Shown: piece after piece, positions 25,380 through 35,685 of the stretch
Layout: every line of letters begins with the position of its first letter
Numbering within the stretch: the first letter of the stretch is position 1
From: Polyporus tsugae
Lineage: Eukaryota; Basidiomycota; Agaricomycetes; Polyporales; Polyporaceae
DNA length: 64,000 bases
Assembly (NCBI GenBank): GCA_024305745.1
Contig: JAHRBS010000007.1
Coordinates: 1,116,001 to 1,180,000 of the forward strand
Direction of reading: 5' to 3'
The notes under the pieces: model-generated
The model's database searches: none
The model's input: only the letters and a program-made list of their open reading frames with translations
What the model was told of the DNA's origin: nothing
Translations under genes and position numbers: made by a program

Positions 25380-28300
25380 CTACGGTATCGCACCCAACGG
25401 GTCGTAAGGCGTCTGCTTCGGCTTTTGATCGCGGGAAACAGCACCTTTGATGTTGGCGCTCTCCAGCAGCGACGGCGGCGGTTGCGAGTGATTCCTGAAT
25501 GTTAACGCCTGCTTGAGCGGATTGGGAGTGGGGCTCAGCCGCGGCAGGACTGTCGACGTCCGCGGCGGCACGCGGGGAAGGTTGGCGATCGGCGAGTCCG
25601 AGCTCGAGAAGGCAGACCTGGTGTAGTTCCACGGCGCGTTGAGCGTCGGGAGACTGGAGTTTGGCGGCTTAGCAGTTTGCGGAGAGATCGGGAGCGGGAA
25701 TGACTGCGATAGGGGGAGAGAAGGGACGGGGGACAACGGGGGCGGCCGGTTGGGCAGGCCAGAAGGGTGAGCGACGACCGGGGCTGGCGCGGGACTCGTG
25801 GACAGATTTGAACTCGAGCCATGGGGCATGAAGGATTCCTGGGATCGACGCACCCCGGTCCCTTGGGGTCGTCCTTCTATCGGGATGGAAGCAGCGGGCA
25901 TTGGAGGGTGTGGTGTGGATGTCTTCCTGCTCAACGCTTCCGCAGCTTCCCTCTCCCGCCGTTCTTTATTCCTTCTCCGCTTCCCTTCCTCCTCGCCAAG
26001 TAGCCGCTCCTCGTCGATATTGTCGACCGTGCCTTTGAGAATGTCCCGGACATACGCAAGGCTCTCAAGGGCTTCTTGTTTTCGCTTCTGGATAGTTTTC
26101 TTGCCAGTGTTGTCCTTGACATCACCTTCGTCGAGCAGAAGAGTATCGACGATCCATCCGACGGTATCCCCGAGCCTCTTCTGCAATGCTCGCACCTGTG
26201 TGATCTCCCGCTCCATTTCGTTTCGGGTTCTTGGTTCCCAAGGCGGACGTTCGCCGACGGGGCGTTCGGGGGACATCGGATACATCACATTTGCAGGCTG
26301 TGGAGTCAAAGGCAGTCGTCCAAGCGCAGTAGCAATATCTGGCAAGTTTTTCTGCAATAGAAACAAGTCAGCTTCCGTGAGGTCTAACCAAGACTGTCCT
26401 AGCCACCTTCAGCTCGGAGACCGCGTTCATGACCGTCTTGTTGATCCCCAGGCTCTCGCCTCGCTCCAACAAGTTACGGGCAAACGTCTCCGGGAGACCC
26501 AAAGGGCTTGACCCTTGTCGGCTATGCGCACCCCTACTACTTCCGGGCTCTAACATCAGAGACCCACTCCCGCTAGCACTCCCGTTCGCGAACGAACGGC
26601 CCCTCTCCCCTTGTCTCTGTCGTCGGTGGACGGGCGGCGATATAGGTGGCGGGACCTCCGTCGGGATGCCCAAGAGATTCCTGTTCTCGTGTATAATGGA
26701 AACACCAACCGTTGGGGTGGGAGACATCTGGAGCGTAAGGGCTTGGCGGATGAGGAGTATTGCGGGGTGTACGACAGTGGGTTCGGTATTTCCGCCGGCA
26801 GCCATTGGGCTATTCGGGTATCGGAGAAGGTACGTGAGTTGAGTGCTGTAGTCAGCGGGGATAACTATGCAATAACCCTGTTAGTCCCTTTGACTGAGCA
26901 ACAATACAGCGGTAACCTCACGTTTGTTACGAATGCGCACTAGCATCGCCACACATATCCATAGCGCCAGATCGAACGAAGGATCAACGGCGAACAGGGC
27001 ATCCCACAGAACCATGGCATCATCTAAGCTTAGCTCCCGTGTGAACAGTAGACGCAGCCAACGACTGAGAGGACAATCAGTCCTGACACAGTAGACCTGA
27101 GAGAAAGGCACGCATACATGCCGTATATCTGAGGCTCAATTCCCGCAGTCTGCAGGGCCTTCCAAAGCTCCGGATCGACGCCCTTGAGTAACACCGACTG
27201 AACACGATTGGCAGCCTCGACGATTGGTGCAATATACGGCTTCATCTGACTGTCCCGCACAGCCACGTTCAGCTGGACGTGAGAAGGGAGAGGGGTCGGC
27301 TCAGCCACTGTAGAAGTCTTCTTCTCTTGCCATTCGTACCACCTGCCGGTCCCCTGCATCACCGCTGAGAACAGACACCACGCGTCCGCGGCCACCCATG
27401 AACGGGAACAGAACTCCTTGAAAGCAGGGTCGGTGCTGCTGTCGTCCGATATCGAGTCGTAGTCCACGGCGTAGTAAAGGGGTGCGAGGAGTTCGTGCAT
27501 TCCTTGTCGGTAGCCAATGTCTGGGTGCATGTAGGAGTAAAGGTATAGGATGTGGGTTAGCTCGGCCTGAACCTCTGAATCGCGGAAGTAGGCGATATCT
27601 GGAAAGCTATCGTACAACAGATCAGCGATGATTGGTATCGTCGTAGAGCGAGGGGTCTGGAAGATGTGAGGGATGGTCTCGCGTTTGACCAGTCCTGCTT
27701 CATCCCTCATACGATATTAGGTGGGGGACGGACGCACGTTCGTTCTACATCTTGTAGGATGGTCTTACGCAACTCTGCGGACGTGAACCACTCTCTCCAT
27801 GGATTCTAGGGCTTTGTGAGTTCATAGCACGCAGATCCAAGGGAGATCAGGCGTACCTCATCATCCAAACTCAGCGGGTTGTTCTTCTCCAAGTTGCCGC
27901 CTGCCTTATCCGACCTTGGAGGAGACGCCCCCGAGCCTGGAACAGTGAACCCCTCCTCGTAACCACCGTCCGGTGCGCGCATCTTGTCCATGAGCAATCT
28001 TTGGTAGTCCTCTCGGGCCGAACGCAAGGGTTCCTGTGGCGGAGTCACCTCAACCTCCGCGACGTCTTGCAAAGGCTCTCCTGGAACGAGGAAAAGCTTG
28101 ATTCCAATCGTGTCAGCGCGACAGAGTGGTTGAGTGGACCAATGACCACCCACCTTCCAAGCCATACTACGTCCTGCAACTCCTGCAGCACCCTCCACGC
28201 ATTGGAAGAGCCGTCCTGCGAGCGCCGCATCCTTCAGCCTCGTGACTGTGTGTCCCGCGTTGAACAAGTAGTCATAGATATCCCTGAAGGCAAGGGGGTC

Positions 28301-28391
28301 ATAGGTTACAGAGATGAGTCTGTGGACCGGAGCCTCAATAGAGGACAGACTTGATTTCTTTGACGTCCGGTCTATGTCGCGGCTCGCCCAT
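25380..28391 (-). CDS. TBC-domain Rab GTPase-activating protein, TBC1D5-like
   Basis: Probable GAP for Rab7-type GTPases in endosome/retromer and autophagy traffic. The start is inferred: ATG 28391, a 41-nt exon (MGEPRHRPDVKEIK), intron 28284-28350 with GTCTGT donor, then DIYDYLFNAG. GRSMAWKLFLVPGEP corresponds to RSICWKLFL of TBC1D5. The TBC core has DVERTFPDIAYFRD, YSYMHPDIGYRQGMHELLAPL (with the YxQ glutamine-finger motif), EPQIYGMRWLRLLFTREL and LWDALFAVDP. The Arg-finger exon (at about 27.6-27.7 kb) reads IPIIADLLYDS in another frame, so exact splicing there is uncertain. The long tail is disordered, then a helical segment TVGWIVDTLLLDEGD...YVRDILKGTVDNIDEERL resembles the TBC1D5 C-terminal coiled region. 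The end is DPLGAIP at 25380. Confidence 0.85.
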
Positions 28392-29372
28392 CGCGATAGC
28401 AGGTTACGCAGTGAAAGAAAGGAAAGCGAGAGCGACAGATGATAACGGCGTACGGGTGAGAGTGTGACAAGGAGAGAACATACGGCGTGGCTGGAAGGTG
28501 GGGTTGGTCGGCAAGACGGCAGGGCACACGGCTGTACAGTGCCTGGCTGGGAAAACCAAGCAGCGACGCTACTCAACACCGACGTGATACAGGCGCCCGT
28601 GCTCGATCACATATGCCAGCATTTAACTTGGAAGCCATATCCACGCATTCGCAAACTCCATTCATGATCATCTACACATCTCGGTAAAGTCAGGATCAAT
28701 ATTTCGTACAAATGATCGCATACAGCATACCACAAGAAGTTTATTTCCCCCCAGAACGCCTCAGCCTACAATTGGAAAGAACCTCAAATGTTGATTAGAT
28801 TCCGAGATTCAGCGAAGCCACCCCATTTGATTGGCTCAGATCTTATCTTACTATGACAAGCCGAGTTTTTATTTATACAGCAACCCCCAAGGTAAAAGGC
28901 AAGGATAGATTCATATGATTTGCCTTCGATAGACCAGAGTTGCGCGCTACCACTGCATGGGAGCCCTCTTGAAGAACCTCCACACCCTCCCTCTAACAAG
29001 TCCGAAAACGTCCGCCTCAATGGAGACAATTTAAAGGGTGAGGTTCCGTCTTTGCGATGACCTTGGCTATATCTTCCATGGCATCACGTTTCTGTGGAAG
29101 GCCAAATCCAGCAACGTCAAGATGCAGGAAGGTGGGGATCGGGGCACAGCGAAACGTCTTGGACTTGCAGGATCCACATCGGATAAAAGCACTTACATCG
29201 TCCCCCAATTCTGTGAAAGTCGGCCGATCAGCTGCGGCGCAACTAAACGCGTAGTGCCGTCCATACTGAGGAATCAAGCTGGTCATTTGGTGAACAAAAA
29301 CGAGACGATGATGTGGCGAATGTTTGAATGCCACGGTGGGTTACAGGCACCCGACCGCCATCGGACAGGGTA
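28392..29372. other. Intergenic; one weak small reading frame
   Basis: About 1 kb. On the minus strand an 89-codon frame, ATG 29286 to 29017 (MTSLIPQYGRHYAFSCAAAD...), lies 87 bp beyond the SDR2 stop. It contains CGSCKSKTFRC and has no recognised family. Nothing else is supported. Confidence 0.35.
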
Positions 29373-30626
29373 TCAATCCATCACGACGCCGCCGTCAATG
29401 CTCAGGCATTGTCCTACAAGAGTGTCAGTTGGGTTTCCCAGAGCAGGACGGTTGGGCGTCTTGAACACACCAGTGACGAAATGCGCCTCCGGCTTCACGA
29501 TGTATGCCACAAGCTCTGCTACGACTGATGGCTGCGCGATCGGGGTGTTCGGCGGCCATCCCAGACGCTGACAAAGGCTTTTCAACCGGGATGCAACTTT
29601 CGCCTGTATGCAATGCGACTTACCAGAACGAACGTAGATGAAGGGCCGCCGTTCTTCTCGTCATCGGGATGCTGAGCTATAAGGCATGACACGCGTCAGT
29701 GTGCTTCATCGGCTCTATTGATTGATTTCAGCACTTACTAAGGGCAGTTGTGATGACACCAGGCGCATACGCGTTGACAGTAATCTTGTGTTCGGCAAGC
29801 TCCAGTGCTGACAATGACCGTCGAGTCACCCATTGCATTCACCCTCGTGCCTATTTCAAGGAAAGGGAGGTAACATACCCGCACTCTGCGTCAACCCGCG
29901 CACGGCGAACTTCGACGCGCAATATGCTGAGAGAGACGCGAACCCTTGTGCATAATGACACGAGCATCAGCAAGGCAGGCAGACAAGACAAACGTCAGAG
30001 CTCTTCGGCTCACCTTTCTTCCCCGTCATGGATGCCGCGCCTACAGGGCAATTTTAAGTATAAAATACACCCGAAGGAGGCGGAGAAAGAATCGGCACGA
30101 AACGCACCGACAATACGACCCCCGCGGCCCTGCTTGATCATCTGTCGCGCTGCGTGTTTGTAGGCGAGCATCACGCTCCGCACATTCACGGTCATGATTC
30201 GGTCCCAGACCTCGACTGTCATGTCGACGAGGGGCAGGATCCTGCCAATCCCCGCGTTAGCAATCATCTGGAAGGCGCGCGAAGGTATTGGGGTTAGCTT
30301 CGTTCTGCCCTGGGATGTGGCAAGAAACCCTCCAGAAGTGGGCGTACAATGTCCAGTCCGCCGAACTCCTCTACGGCCTTGTCCACGAGCGCGATGACGT
30401 CCGCCTCAATTGTGGCATCTCCGAGGACGGCGATCGCCCGTCTGCCCTTGGCCTGGACCGCCTTCACTACACCGTCGAGCGTGTCGCTTTTCGTGGGAAG
30501 GTCATTGAGCACGACGTCGATGCCATCGTCCGCCAGCCGGAAGGCAATGGCCTCGCCGATGCCCTGCGCTGCCCCAGTGATGATCGCAATGCGGGGGCTG
30601 GGACTCGGAGGGGGTTGGTTAACCAT
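29373..30626 (-). CDS. Short-chain dehydrogenase/reductase, paralogue 2 (SDR2)
   Basis: NAD(P)-dependent SDR closely related to SDR3 and more distantly to SDR1. ATG 30626 (MVNQPPPSPSPRIAIITGAA). Cofactor motif TGAAQGIGEAIAFRLADDG, then DVVLNDLP, DATIEADV, and MIANAGIGRILPLVDMTVEVW. The catalytic region GAASMTGKKGFASLSAYCASKFAVRGL contains the YCASK pair. LELAEHKITVNAYAPGVIT and QHPDDEKNGGPSSTF follow, then PNTPIAQPSVVAELVAYIVK and QCLSIDGGVVMD ending at TGA 29373-29375. About seven exons, with intron positions matching SDR3. Over the first 91 aligned residues SDR2 and SDR3 differ by 10 substitutions and a 2-residue gap. It appears intact. No neighbouring pathway gene hints at its substrate. 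Confidence 0.87.
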
Positions 30627-30689
30627 GATTCTAGGTTGAGGGGAAGTTAACGTGGAATGCGTATCGATGGAACTGCGCCAATCTGCACA

Positions 30690-30697
30690 TTTTATGC
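30690..30697 (-). promoter_or_regulatory. TATA-like box of SDR2 (GCATAAAA on minus strand)
   Basis: GCATAAAA lies 64 bp upstream of ATG 30626, and the same octamer lies 81 bp upstream of SDR3. Conservation after duplication supports promoter function. Confidence 0.55.
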
Positions 30698-31604
30698 ACA
30701 CACCACTTTGGAAGTACCCCCCCGTATCCGGATGTCGTGGGCATTCGGACCGACTGGGAATCTTGATATTGGCGCACAAGCCTCCTACGAAGATACTTGT
30801 CATCGGATTGATATACATAGACCTCCCATCCGTCGGAGGACAGGGTTCTGCCAAGATTAGTGGTAAAATAATAGCAGTCAGGGAAGGATCTTTACCAAAA
30901 TTCCTTATCATGCACCGGCCGTTCCCGAGTTCCCTGACAACAGGTTGTCACTTGGCACTTATTCCGACGACGAAGGACTAGGACTCACCCCGATCTACTC
31001 AGGCTCGACAGCTTGTTATACTCCGGCTGGTTTGTGAGTTTCTAAGTTGTTTCCGAAGGGGAAGGAAGGAGCCGGGAAAAGCCAAGTGGCCCGAGGTCCG
31101 GTAATTACCATACTCCAATATTGCTAAAGCGCTAACATCTGACCAAAGCTTCGGCCACAATCGTGGTCGGGGGAACCCACCTGCATAACGTACGAATGGC
31201 CAACATGAACATATGGTATCCACTTGCCATCCTGCGCAATGTAGTTAAGTTGAAACTGACAAGAATCAGATTTGATCATGTACTCACCACATCGGACAGC
31301 TTGCCCATGCGATACGAACTGCGGGCAGCCAGTACGAAGGCATTCGGAGATATTCACTCCAAATGACAATAGATGCTCGCCGAGGGATAGGATGCGACTC
31401 CGAGTAAGTGATACAGTAGACAAAATCGTCCCCCGTGTCCTGTGCTCGCATGCATGCCACCGACATGGGCGGTCAAAGGGAGGCACATCATGCATCAGGC
31501 CCAGTGAGAACCCCTCCCATTGCCAGCGATTGGGAGGCAATGCGGGCAATTGGGATCTTTTGGCTCCCAATCTCGGCGCTTGATAGGTCTATTTTCGGCT
31601 CGAA

Positions 31605-31614
31605 GCCATGTCGT

Positions 31615-31618
<4 letters not shown>
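31605..31618. repeat. Target-site duplication, left copy
   Basis: GCCATGTCGTAGTT directly abuts the poly(T) run; its last two T also belong to that run. The same 14 bases recur at 33437-33450. Confidence 0.75.

Positions 31619-31646
<28 letters not shown>
31617..31646. repeat. Homopolymer T(30): poly(A) tail of a minus-strand insert
   Basis: Thirty uninterrupted T on the plus strand, i.e. A(30) on the minus strand. It lies 165 nt past the stop codon of the orphan gene 31812-33302 and next to the left direct repeat. Confidence 0.9.
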
Positions 31647-31651
<5 letters not shown>

Positions 31652-31811
31652 CTCGGGATGTCGGCAGTACTGTAATACATGGTGTGCTTATGTAACTACG
31701 GCAGCGCGTCTCCCGGTATCCTACGTTCGATTGACGCGTGTGCTTGTGCACAGGTAGGACCACGGCCGGAGGCCAGGAGTGGTAGGGGGGCCGGTCGGCA
31801 ATTTTTCCGTC

Positions 31812-33302
31812 TTACCGCCGGCCCGACGATCGTGTACCAGGGGATTGAGCCTCCGCGTCAGACGCGGGGCCCGCCAGCTCATCCGCCTGGGCAGTGCTCG
31901 TAGCGGGCGTCCGCAGGTGGGGACGACTTTTCTTCGTTCTACCCATTTTGGGCCCGCGCGTGTGAGGGTGAACCTGCGTGAGGGGGCGCAGGTGTTGTTC
32001 GATATGGACGATCAGCGCGCTGCGCTCCATCGGTGGGAGCGTGCAGTGCGTGGCGTCCGCGTGATTGGTGTCGACGATCAACGCGCTGTGATCCAATGGA
32101 GGACGCATACAGGGCGCGACGTCTGTGGATGGTGTGCTGCACGCTGCGGCGCAAGGCGGCGGCGTGCAGGGAGGGACGAGGTGATACAGCGCCGACGGCG
32201 GCGGTGTATCAGGGTCGAGTGCGACCAGCCACTCAGGGAGCTGGCAGCCGATCGCGCGGTTGGGTGGTGGGCCTTCCGGGTGCGCAACTGGGGCGCAACG
32301 TCGGCGGCGGTGTGTGCGAACGCGGCCTTTGCATGTGCAGGGCGCGAGTATGTGATAGTGCTGCCGGACCACGAAGTCGCCGTGGACCGGACATGTGAAA
32401 GAGACGATTCTGTACGCATAGCGTCCAGAATCGAGGTCGTGCAGAACTGCGGCCCGAAGCCGGTGTTCCGTGAGCCAGCGAGGCGGGCTGAGGTCGGCGT
32501 GGACGCTCGGCCACAGCCGCCAGCTGTTGGGGATGTTTCTTGGATTATCGCCCTCCTCGATCGCCAGCATGTGGTAGACATGGGCGTTCCATCTGGCGAT
32601 ATCCAAGATCCGGTTGTATGAGTGTGAGTCACTGAACCGCTCCCAAAAGGGGGTCCAGATGACTCGGTTTGATGATGAGTCAGCGGGGAGATAAACTTCA
32701 TCCCGCGGGTGTGTTCGAGATAGCGATCCGGCCGCAAGCACATTGGCGCCGACCGCAATCACTTCGGGGATTTCCTGATCATCTCGCGTGTGATCTTTCT
32801 CCACAAAGCCGTGGAAATGGCGGAGAAATGCGTGGGCGCCCTGGAAATGCATCAGGACGTTTTCACATGTTTCGTCGTATGAATTGTAAATCGCCACGAG
32901 GATGGGGACCTCGGCGAAGAGTGAAGGGGGAAGACGGAACGCGCTCTCCATGGGGAGGAAGGGCGGACCAACATCGCGTGTGATCCGATCGATGAGATCG
33001 ATAACGGATTGAAAGGGGGGACCGTCACGACTGATGCTCTCCCCCAGAGCGGGGAAGGACGCCCAGTCGTCGTCCAGCATGACGAGCGCAAGATGCGCCA
33101 GCAGGGTGATGTGTGCTCGAGAGCGAGGCCTGTAAGGCAGCTCGTTCTCGATGTCTGTGTAGTGGGTGAAGGCAGCCCTCCCCAGACGAGCTGGGAAGTC
33201 CGCTGGCAGGTGTGTGGGGGGTATGTACAAGGGGGGCGCGCTGCGCGTGCGATGCACACCGCTTGACCCCCCGGACCCCGCCCGGGCAGTGCTTGGGTGC
33301 AT
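31812..33302 (-). CDS. Orphan intronless protein, 496 aa, inside the retroposed unit
   Basis: No family recognised. The start ATG 33302 (MHPSTARAGSGGSSG) was chosen because the frame's upstream ATG (33488) lies outside the inserted unit and would translate a TATA box. Residues about 40-330 look globular: PADFPARLGRAAFTHYTD, RPRSRAHITLLAHLALVMLD, PFQSVIDLIDRITRDVGPPF, FRLPPSLFAEVPILVAIYN, ENVLMHFQGAHAFLRHFHGF, NRILDIARWNAHVYHMLA. A Cys/His patch follows (FTCPVHGDFVVRQHYHILAP, then CTC). The C-terminal 150 residues are Pro/Arg-rich with a doubled motif PPLDHSALIVDT / PPMERSALIVHI. No signal peptide or membrane helix. Probably lineage-specific. Confidence 0.6.
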   Translation of the reverse strand: MHPSTARAGSGGSSGVHRTRSAPPLYIPPTHLPADFPARLGRAAFTHYTDIENELPYRPRSRAHITLLAHLALVMLDDDWASFPALGESISRDGPPFQSVIDLIDRITRDVGPPFLPMESAFRLPPSLFAEVPILVAIYNSYDETCENVLMHFQGAHAFLRHFHGFVEKDHTRDDQEIPEVIAVGANVLAAGSLSRTHPRDEVYLPADSSSNRVIWTPFWERFSDSHSYNRILDIARWNAHVYHMLAIEEGDNPRNIPNSWRLWPSVHADLSPPRWLTEHRLRAAVLHDLDSGRYAYRIVSFTCPVHGDFVVRQHYHILAPCTCKGRVRTHRRRRCAPVAHPEGPPPNRAIGCQLPEWLVALDPDTPPPSALYHLVPPCTPPPCAAACSTPSTDVAPCMRPPLDHSALIVDTNHADATHCTLPPMERSALIVHIEQHLRPLTQVHPHTRGPKMGRTKKSRPHLRTPATSTAQADELAGPASDAEAQSPGTRSSGRR

Positions 33303-33436
33303 GTTAGTCTCCCTGGGACCAGGAATTGGAAGAGGGTGTAGGACCCCCGATGTACTGTACTCGCTACGTATGTAGAGGCAGCGTAAAGGATGTAGGCGCC
33401 CACCGGATGGTGGTGGTACGAGGGAGAGAAGGGATG

Positions 33437-33450
33437 GCCATGTCGTAGTT
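33437..33450. repeat. Target-site duplication, right copy
   Basis: GCCATGTCGTAGTT, identical to 31605-31618. It marks the 5' edge of the retroposed unit on the minus strand. Confidence 0.75.
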
Positions 33451-33465
33451 GTAGTTTGGGTTGAC

Positions 33466-33475
33466 TTATATATAA
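33466..33475. promoter_or_regulatory. TATA box TTATATATAA beside the insertion point
   Basis: A self-complementary TATA sequence 30 bp outside the 5' edge of the retroposed unit (33436). That is the usual TATA-to-start spacing, so it could drive the inserted gene although it belongs to flanking DNA. Confidence 0.5.
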
Positions 33476-34436
33476 CAACTTGGCTCAATTCGTACTACTA
33501 CTCCGGGCGCTTGATGCGTCCTATGTCGAAACTAAACTAGTAATATAAGAACAGGTTCATGTACATGCATGTTGTAGTTCCCTCCACCCTGCCCCAACCC
33601 ATGTCCGTTTTCGACTACCTCCCGATCTCGCCCCCAAGTCGCTGTCTATGACGCCATCGGTATCCCCGGCATATTTAAAGATGGGGGGTTCCAAGACGCA
33701 CGCGCGAGCTAACTCACATTTCATGGTACATGGGCTTCTTAGTAGGGCAGGTGGCGAACGGTGCGAGAATTTGCGCGGAGCGCTCGCGGGCGGGATTGGA
33801 CCGTGCACCGGTGCGCGCGGGACAGGTGGGAGGTGCAGAGGGGACAGCGCGGGGGCAGCGCGGGCGCACGAGCTAGTAGGATGTACGCTGTGCGCGGATT
33901 GGTAGCAGTAGCACCCCTGTATCTATTTTCGGCGACCCGAATAGACTGCGTTCAGCGTACCGAATAGTCGCGGCGACGAGCGGAGCGTCGGAGGCTTCGT
34001 GGGTCGATTGAGAGCCTTTCCTATCTTTTTGTGGTGAGCAGACAGCGGGAAAACGAGCAGTTTTGAACGAAAAAGATAGCGATATACAGCAAAATGCGAA
34101 GGCCCCCAAATGGCTTTTTGTCTCCGTATGTGATCATTCCCGTCTTTTCCCACTAAATACAGCCAAATACTACAGATATATTCGACGGGAAAAGATTACA
34201 AAGGCCGGAAATGGGAGGGGTTCTCACTGGGCATCAGGTCCCGCCACAACACTCTCCAAAATCGCCACAGACGATCGATTGGGACGCACGCATTCGTAGC
34301 GCCCTTTCTGTGAACGAATCGAATTGGTTATTTTGTGGATAGAAATGGGATAATGTAGCCGTGAAACCTAAACCTCGCGGTAGGCGATAAATACATGCCC
34401 AAACCGCGATTGGATAATTGGCAAGACCACACGTTA
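33476..34436. other. Intergenic, no gene seen
   Basis: About 960 bp. It has a TATTTAAAG element near 33,671 and short frames only. It lies between the retroposed unit and the 3' end of SDR3. Confidence 0.45.
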
Positions 34437-35685
34437 TCAATCCATGACTATGCCACCGTCAATGCTCAGACATTGACCTTCAAGTCCAGAATTTCAGTTG
34501 CGTCGCCCAGAGCGGTGAAATGATATACTCACCGGTGAGGAAATGCGCTTCTGGCTTCACAATGTACGCCACAAGCTCCGCCACGACCGAGGGCGGTGCG
34601 GTCGGGGTGCTGAGTGGCAATCCCGCGCCCTATCGACAGATTTCAACCGGGTTACGACTTTCGCCTGTATGCAGTGCCACTTACGAGAAGGAATGTAGAG
34701 CATTCGCCGCCGTTCTTCGCATCGTCGGGAAGCAGAGCTACAATGCGTGACGTGTGTTACGTGAGTGTCATCGTGCCTACAACCTGCAGCACTCACTCAT
34801 GCCAGTTGGGATGATACCGGGGGCATACGAGTTGACCGTAATCTTGTGTTCAGCAAGTTCCAGCGCTGACCGTGGTTGTTCAGCCGTGCGTTCACCCTCG
34901 TACCTATCTCAAGGAAAGGGAGGGAACATACCCGCACTCTGCGTCAACCCGCGCACCGCGAACTTGGACGCGCAATAGGACGAGACATACGCGAACCCTA
35001 GCATATGACACATACAAACGTGAGCGAGGCAAACAACAGAAGGGTCACAACCACACTTCGGCTCACCTTTCTTCCCCGCCATGGACGCCGCACCTACAAG
35101 GCAACAAATAAACCAACACCATAAGGGGACGGAAACGGAGATGGAGAGAACTCGGCATGACGGACGCACCCACAATACGACCCCCGCGGCCCTGCTTGAT
35201 CATCTGCCGTGCAGCGTGTTTGTAGGCGAGCATCACGCTCCGCACATTCACGCTCATGGTACGGTCCCACTGCTCCCCGGTCATGTCCACGAGCGGCAGC
35301 ATCCCGATGATCCCGGCGTTAGCGACCATCTGAAAGGCGCACGGGCATGGGGGCTGTCAGCTTCGATGCAAGAAACCCAAGAGCCCCAAGGAGAGCACTG
35401 GAAGGGACGTACAATGTCCAGTCCGCCGAATTCTTCTACGGCCTTGTCCACGAGCGCGACGACGTCCGCCTCGACTGTAGCATCCCCGGGGACGGCAGCC
35501 GCCCGTCGGCCCTTGGCCTGGATCGCCTTCACCACGCCGTCGAGCGCGTCGCTTTTTGAGGGCAGGTCGTTGAGCACGACGTCAATCCCGTCGTCCGCCA
35601 GCCTGAGGGCGATGGCTTCGCCGATGCCCTGCGCCGCCCCAGTGACGATCGCAACGCGAGGACTGGGCGGAGGTTGGTTAACCAT
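34437..35685 (-). CDS. Short-chain dehydrogenase/reductase, paralogue 3 (SDR3)
   Basis: Close paralogue of SDR2 lying about 5 kb away in the same orientation. ATG 35685 (MVNQPPPSPRVAIVTGAAQG). Motifs: TGAAQGIGEAIALRLADDG, DVVLNDLP, MVANAGIIGMLPLVDMTG, GRIVGAASMAGKKG, SSYCASKFAVRGLTQSAG (YCASK) and TPTAPPSVVAELVAYIVKPE, ending QCLSIDGGIVMD at TGA 34437-34439. A late exon begins GGC GCG GGA TTG right after GATAG, at the same acceptor position as SDR2; reading through would meet a stop, so splicing is required. The residues of the helper exon (PDDAKNGGECSTF) have drifted from SDR2 (PDDEKNGGPSSTF). It appears functional. Substrate unknown. Confidence 0.85.

Larger units (their letters stand above)
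29373..31420. repeat. Segmental duplication unit A (SDR2 + upstream block)
   Basis: Direct-oriented counterpart of unit B (34437-36350). Both contain an SDR gene with the same exon layout, a TATA-like promoter, and about 0.5-0.8 kb further upstream a related non-SDR block. That block (31199-31420 here) includes AAACTGACAAGAATCAGATT, matched in B by AAACTGACAGGAATGAGATT. The left and right limits are approximate. Confidence 0.6.
31617..33436 (-). mobile_element. Putative retroposed gene copy (processed retrogene) with poly(A) tail and target-site duplication
   Basis: On the minus strand the unit has a 134-nt leader (33436-33303), one uninterrupted 496-codon frame (33302-31812), a 165-nt 3' UTR and A(30) at 31646-31617. 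It is bracketed by a 12-14 bp direct repeat (31605-31618 and 33437-33450). An intronless body, a pure 3' poly(A) and a target-site duplication are the defining marks of target-primed reverse transcription by a LINE. No reverse transcriptase is encoded, so the enzyme must have come from elsewhere. The intact frame and unbroken A tract suggest a recent event. A non-autonomous retroposon family carrying this frame is the main alternative. Confidence 0.65.

Noticed and set aside
31124..31570. 148-codon minus-strand frame upstream of SDR2
   Set aside because: It overlaps the duplicated block, but the frame is not kept in the second copy and no domain is visible.
33303..33488. Longer N-terminus for the orphan protein from ATG 33488
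   Set aside because: It would translate the TATA box and cross the target-site duplication; the inserted unit starts at 33436 and its first in-frame ATG is 33302.
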